A DNA stretch of 64,000 nucleotides from Zygnema cylindricum (taxonomy: Eukaryota; Streptophyta; Zygnematophyceae; Zygnematales; Zygnemataceae). Where the stretch lies: positions 1 to 64,000 of the forward strand of contig JBBHKE010002481.1 of assembly GCA_037447655.1 (NCBI GenBank), written 5' to 3'. The notes under the pieces were generated by a model. It did not search any database, was not told the DNA's origin, and saw only the letters and a list, made by a program, of their open reading frames with translations. Positions within the stretch are counted from its first letter, which is position 1. Each line of letters begins with the position of its first letter. The position numbers were made by a program, and so were the translations under genes. Of this stretch, positions 59,401-64,000 are shown piece by piece.

Positions 59401-60855
59401 GGGTGCCTTAAAGTGTGAAGATGCTGAACTTCGGCATTGAAAGCGCCATTCCTAGAGTTAGAATGAAGCTTTTTAACAGCTACGTCTACCCCCTTAAGAC
59501 GCCCTTTATAGGCAATGCCAAAACCACCCTTCCCTATAATATTCGAGGGAGAAAAATTGGATGTTGCAGCTGCTATTTGTTCCGGAGTAATGAGGTAAAT
59601 ATTATCAAGAACATTGCGTGCCGCGAGCTGCACAAGAAACGGCAATTTATCAAACATCCATACAACAAAGGTGAACACACATCTGCAAATCAGGATTACA
59701 GGAAGGCATCAAACAGTGAAGTACCCTGTGAGCCTACTACCTCTCTAGCATAAAGTTAGTTTCCAACACCAAAGTACAAAATCAAGGCAACAAGAGGAAG
59801 TTCAATGGTCATGCCATCAAAAAAGAGGCTTGACCTAAAACCATTGTTTCCCTTTCACAACCTGACGAAAATGATACCTCATCAGGCGGACGTCCCTCAC
59901 GTTTGGAAGAAGAATTTGCTTGATCTCTTGAGTTTTTCTCTGCCACGGCCACCATCTTGTTAAGGTTGCCTAGGTCTGCCACCAGCCTCTTCCACGTCAA
60001 TTTTTGTTTGTTTGCATTTAAACATGCCATAGTCACTCTAACAAATTCCTTCATAACATCTTCAGGCCAAATGCCTGCCCGAGGGTCTATTTCCTCTGCT
60101 AAAGTTGCTGCAAAACTTTTGCTCGTTTGAAGAGTAGAAGCAAGATTCTGAATTTCAGTATTAGATAAAGTTGTCATAAGTTCAAGAAACAGCAACCCAA
60201 CACGACACACTAATATTTGTTTGTCTAATGGGTCCATTCCAATGGAGTATATAAGTGTACTCTTGATATTTTTATCCAAAGATATTGCAACAGAATCGAT
60301 TCCGCCCACTGCAACACCTTCACATATTAAATATTTGATTGCTGATGCAATTTCAAATGCTAGTCGACAACAATCTTGCCATGTTATTCCTTCATCTAAT
60401 TTCTCTCGTAAATTTTTTTCTTGCAGTGTTTCCACTACAATGCAGCCAATATCCGGACACCAAGCAATAACTTTTGGTGTGTGATCATGGCTGACAGACT
60501 GCATTTTCTTTAATCTTGACTCGACTTCTTCTCGACTCATCAGAAGTTGATGCACGGCCACTGACTTTCCTGACATCTCTCCTCTGAAAACGGCCCAGCA
60601 ATCTCCTTTAGTCATAATTCTAGTCTTTGAAAAGTTATCACTAATGCTTTCTACTTCTTGTACCGTTAAGGTCCTGAGCTCTGTGAGTGACTCGGGTTCT
60701 GGTTGTAATGGCGGTTGGTTAAAAGATTCTTTACTGTTCATCGACCAGGCACTTGAGGATGATCTCATATTTGGAGATTTCTTTTCCGTATGTCCAAAAC
60801 TGCCTATTTCACCTGTAGCTATTTGAGATTTTTTTAGCCAGCGAAAGGATGCCAT
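56442..60855 (-). CDS. Kinase-family gene C: tandem pseudokinase-kinase with coiled-coil tail
   Basis: Four exons on the minus strand: 60855-59878, 59627-58188, 57847-57161, 56921-56442; phase-0 GT-AG introns at the same places as gene B; 1,194 residues. The N-terminal pseudokinase (to about residue 300) has VAVHQLL for VAVK and lacks HRD and DFG. The second domain is an RLK/Pelle-type kinase with GKGGFGIAYKG, Lys378 in VAVKKL, HRDLKLPNVLL (Asp466) and DMG (Asp484) for DFG. It is followed by the GKSPSEFES link and a long coiled coil with the UVR-like LKDFKEASLLQADAKLM, ending DEEEERLRVRFGLGGK. B and C are adjacent, same-strand duplicates about 6 kb apart. No membrane segment or signal peptide is seen. 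The DFG changes differ between B and C (DLG/DMG), but the catalytic Asp is kept in both. Confidence 0.93.
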
Positions 60856-62623
60856 GTCTTAGATTTAGCGAAAGGACTGCTAAAAAATGGAGAAAGCTAG
60901 AGGGAAGCTAAGGAGAGAGAGCGCGAGAAGAGAAGGAGTGAGGGAGTGAGGGAGAAGTTTATGGATGTAAAAAAGGAGAGATTGCTTTAAGGCAAAAAGA
61001 AGAAGAGAAAGAGAAGAAAGAACTGCAAATTTCAGGCAAAAACAATCTAGCAAAGAGAGAAGAGGAGTTAGAGAGGGAGGGAGAGTCCGTGCTTGCAGCG
61101 ATCAAAGGAGAAAGTTGTGAATGACATAGAGAAGAAAACCACTTTGTAAAAGATATCTTCCTGGGCGCAAAGAAAGGTACAGTACAGTCATACAGGCCTG
61201 GTACTATACTTAAGTTGATAGCAAACAAGATTGCCTACTTTTTTACTATTTAGCTTCAGAAGATCTATCTCACGACCAGCTAAACGCGTCCGAGAAACGT
61301 CAATCGGCAAAATAAAATGACATGTACAGTGGTGAAGTTTGTTCGTACTTTTCCCCGCCTTTATTATAAAGCAGTGTGCCGGCTATGTAACAAAATTTAT
61401 TGTTCGGTTCCAAAATCCAGATTCTATTGTTTTGTTCAGAATTCCAGTCAGAGTTTATTTTAGAATACAATGTTAAAATAACAATCTCTCACCGTACCCA
61501 GCAAAAGGACAAAACCCCATATTTGCAGGAAAAAAAAAAAAAAAAGCAACAGGATTCTCCAGAAATGAGCGAGCGCGGCCGAATCTACCGCCTACGTTTT
61601 CGAAACTTCCCCGGTCATTACAAGTTTACAAGTATATGTAGCTTCACCGTACCGTAGTGTCAAACCGAAATAGTTTAAGGACATATTTCCGTTGAAATCG
61701 AAGACCTTTGGCTTCGGTATTTACAAAAGGACAAAAGGTTAAAGGATCCGGCAGTACGATTCGTCCCCGACAAGAAATCGGAGTTCACTTCCTCGGTTCC
61801 CCCGGCGTGGACGCTCAAGAGAGGCTGAAAAGCTTCCGCCAATGAAAATCGATCCGTGTAGGGATTCAGGACAAAATGTCGTTGTTGTCCTACGTACTGT
61901 ATTTGACCTTTACCACAACACCAAATTACGGGAAGCGGAGAAAAGTTCAGAATTCAAAAACAAACAAAAATAAAGGACGAGAATGTCAAAGACAACAAAG
62001 TCAGCTTTAAACATTAATCATTTCCCGTAGGTACACGTAAGCATGTATTCGTGACTGTTAAAAAAAGGAGAAATGATCAGCGCATGGGTCATTTTGGTTG
62101 GGCGCAAGAGCCTATGTCAGCCTGTGCAAAATGGTACAATTTAGGTACACATTAGTACAGATCTGGTACGCTGAGCTGTGTGATCTGACGGTCAATCCGT
62201 TGACGAGCTTTGACTTGCGAAAAATTGAAATCAGCCGGTTTGGTGAGAAAAGTAGGGCTTTCGCGCAGCATTTCTATTTACATGTGGTCGTCGCAGTTTT
62301 GTTACCGTAAAAGCTGGCCGGTCGTGTGGATTGCTGACTTTTTATGACGGTCGACGTTCACAAGCGCGGCAAAATTTTAACTGGTTCATTGCACTTTTTC
62401 GCAGGTCAAAGCTCTTCAACAGATTGACCATCAATTCACGACTCAAAACGGTACAGTACTGTACGGTACTGTACTGAACCAGATTTATAATAATATGTAC
62501 GTAAATTGTACTATCAAACTCATATCGGCACGTAAGAATCGGATTCACACATCGCGTCTGTATTTTCCATGTGTATTACTATCGGCACATTCCATTTAGA
62601 AAATTGGAAATTACTGCGTTGAT
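60856..62623. other. CT-rich leader of gene C and intergenic DNA
   Basis: The first 250 bases are purine-rich on the plus strand (GAGAGAGAGCGCGAGAAGAG), i.e. a CT-rich leader on gene C's strand, matching A and B. Beyond about 61250 I see no gene. GTACAGTACTGTAC-type palindromes occur near 62450-62475. Confidence 0.45.
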
Positions 62624-62796
62624 CAGAGGTCACAATCGGGTACTCGAATCCATACCTTATCCGTACCAGGCCGGCCGCGTCGCATCCGGAACGGATTCGG
62701 GTGCCGAAATTTGGAGGCCGGCCAGATTCGGCCGGGTGATTCAAAAACAAAAAAAAACGGGTACGGCCAGATTCGGGTACCGGGATTGTGACCTCT
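62624..62796. mobile_element. hAT-like CAGAGGTC family, copy 3, shortened
   Basis: It begins CAGAGGTCACAATC and ends GATTGTGACCTCT, inverse over 13 bases. It shares CGCATCCGGAACGGATTCGG and the GGTGATTC, A-run, CGGGTACGG block with copies 1 and 2, but is only 173 bp. No clear 8-bp duplication is seen. Confidence 0.65.
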
Positions 62797-64000
62797 ACTG
62801 AATACAGTTTTTCGGTTTTGGGGAGTGAATGTCTAGCGCACGTGACACGTGGACGGACAGGTCGATCCAGGATTTAAAAAGTAAAACCGAAAAATAGAGG
62901 CGAGATAAAATGACGCCGACTTCGCCCATAATAGAAAGCGGCATATACAGCCCAGATTTGACTTTTGCAGATTCCTAAGTCAATGCCTTCAAGGATTCGA
63001 AAGTCAATGTCTTCATTGCAATGCCTTCATTACAATTATCATTCTTTTCTGAAAACATTATCCACAGCTTTTTCGATATGAAATTAAGAATCTCCCAACG
63101 CACATTGTCCTTTTTTCCACCATATTCACGTTGCTTGGCTAGGGCTTTATGAACAATTAAAAATCCTCTAATTATGCTTTTTCCTTCCACCCGGTACACA
63201 TGTATGGTCAATCTGATGGACATTTCAATACTATTTCTTGGGTGTCCACACAATTCCGGCATTTCGTGGTATCTCATACAGCGGAGAATTTTTCACTTTA
63301 AATAATTATCCACTCCAGACTAAACGACAAAAAACCCATTATTTCAAATGCTGAAATTAAGTAGGGACAAAGTGTTTTATGCACTCATACAAAATTTATG
63401 GAGTAGATGAAACACGGTAGCTTGCACAGCTGATTTTCCTTTTTTTTTAATCCTTCCTTCCTTTTTTTTTATCCTTCCATCGTGACACCTATATTTCTGT
63501 ATATCAGTTTGAATGGCAAGAAAACTTCTTGGATTGGTTTAAAAGTTTCGCCAGAATAAGCTTATCGTTGCTATGGTGTACTCACATTGAAGCATAGTTC
63601 AAAAGTGAAAGTACACCCATACAATATGCCTATTGTACGCAAAAAATACAATATACCCTTGAGACCCATATTGTATTGGCCGCAAAATGAAATAGAATAG
63701 TAACAGGGTTGAGTTGCACATGGATCGATAGAGAATTAAACGTCATGTCTAAATTTGAAGAAAAAAAACGGACAAATTTTTTTTTTTCTGTGAGTTTTGA
63801 GCGACTTTTTATTTAAACCGTCAGATTCGAACGATCGGACGGTCGTTGATCAAAGTAGCGATCTAAGAAGATCACATGAAAAGCCCATAACACAACTTAC
63901 GATGAAGGCGCCGACAAAATACCTACAATAGAAACACCTACTTTTGAACTATGCATTGAAAGGTATTATTTTGAAGGGCATTACTTTCTTGTTTGTCATT
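62797..64000. other. Intergenic DNA, no supported gene
   Basis: A 100-codon minus-strand frame at 62975-63277 (start MRYHEMPELCGHPRNS) is protein-like in composition, but I recognise no family and see no splice context. The rest is AT-rich. Confidence 0.4.

Noticed and set aside
62571-62801. 76-codon frame
   Set aside because: It spans the shortened hAT-like element and reads its terminal repeats; no independent support.
62975-63277. 100-codon minus-strand frame
   Set aside because: Protein-like composition but no recognisable domain or context; left as intergenic.
1-64000. CRISPR arrays, rRNA and tRNA genes
   Set aside because: None seen. The tRNA-like GGGCCCATAACC string at 11199-11210 is a retrotransposon primer site, not a tRNA gene; the short repeats are minisatellites and transposon ends without regular spacers.

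Overview
The window is nuclear DNA from a green-plant (streptophyte) genome. The evidence is multi-exon genes with U-rich GT-AG introns, plant RLK/Pelle-type kinase domains, a plant-like mitochondrial pyruvate dehydrogenase E2, and nested Ty1/copia retrotransposons. I cannot name the species. An alga of the charophyte grade or a non-seed land plant would both fit.

Layout. 1-482 is simple AT-rich DNA. 483-12227 is an old, decayed Ty1/copia element on the minus strand, split by a very young related element (5258-10829). The young element has 740-bp LTRs with one difference seen, a 5-bp duplication AAAGT, and a single in-frame stop in the integrase. 12309-13336 is a decayed trihelix/Myb-like gene. 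13.4-25.9 kb is mostly non-coding, with minisatellites, A-rich DNA, MITE copies and one possible membrane-protein gene fragment near 20 kb. 26.2-31.4 kb holds kinase-family gene A (plus strand). Its second intron contains a decayed bacterial-type NAD-dependent DNA ligase (ligA) with a terminator-like hairpin. 34.7-43.3 kb is a 16-exon E2 gene of the mitochondrial pyruvate dehydrogenase complex. 45.6-50.4 kb (gene B) and 56.4-60.9 kb (gene C) are minus-strand paralogues of gene A. Between and beyond them lie MITE and hAT-like elements, several nested.

The most distinctive system is the three-gene family. B and C encode an N-terminal pseudokinase, an intact RLK/Pelle-type kinase and a long coiled-coil tail ending in a UVR-like motif, in four exons with all introns in phase 0. 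A keeps the pseudokinase and the coiled coil but has lost the whole active kinase and the intron before it. A 12-bp coding minisatellite (TPDS repeats) sits exactly at that junction. Tandem kinase-pseudokinase proteins are known as immune proteins in cereals; a similar role here is inference only. A kinase-less paralogue that keeps the coiled coil would be expected to pair with, or compete with, B and C.

Other signals worth a second look are the copia lineage that appears to use an internal (half) initiator-tRNA-Met primer and starts gag inside the LTR, and a TA-flanked MITE family with CACCG termini in short and ~515-bp forms. Two further groups of hAT-like elements have 8-bp target duplications.
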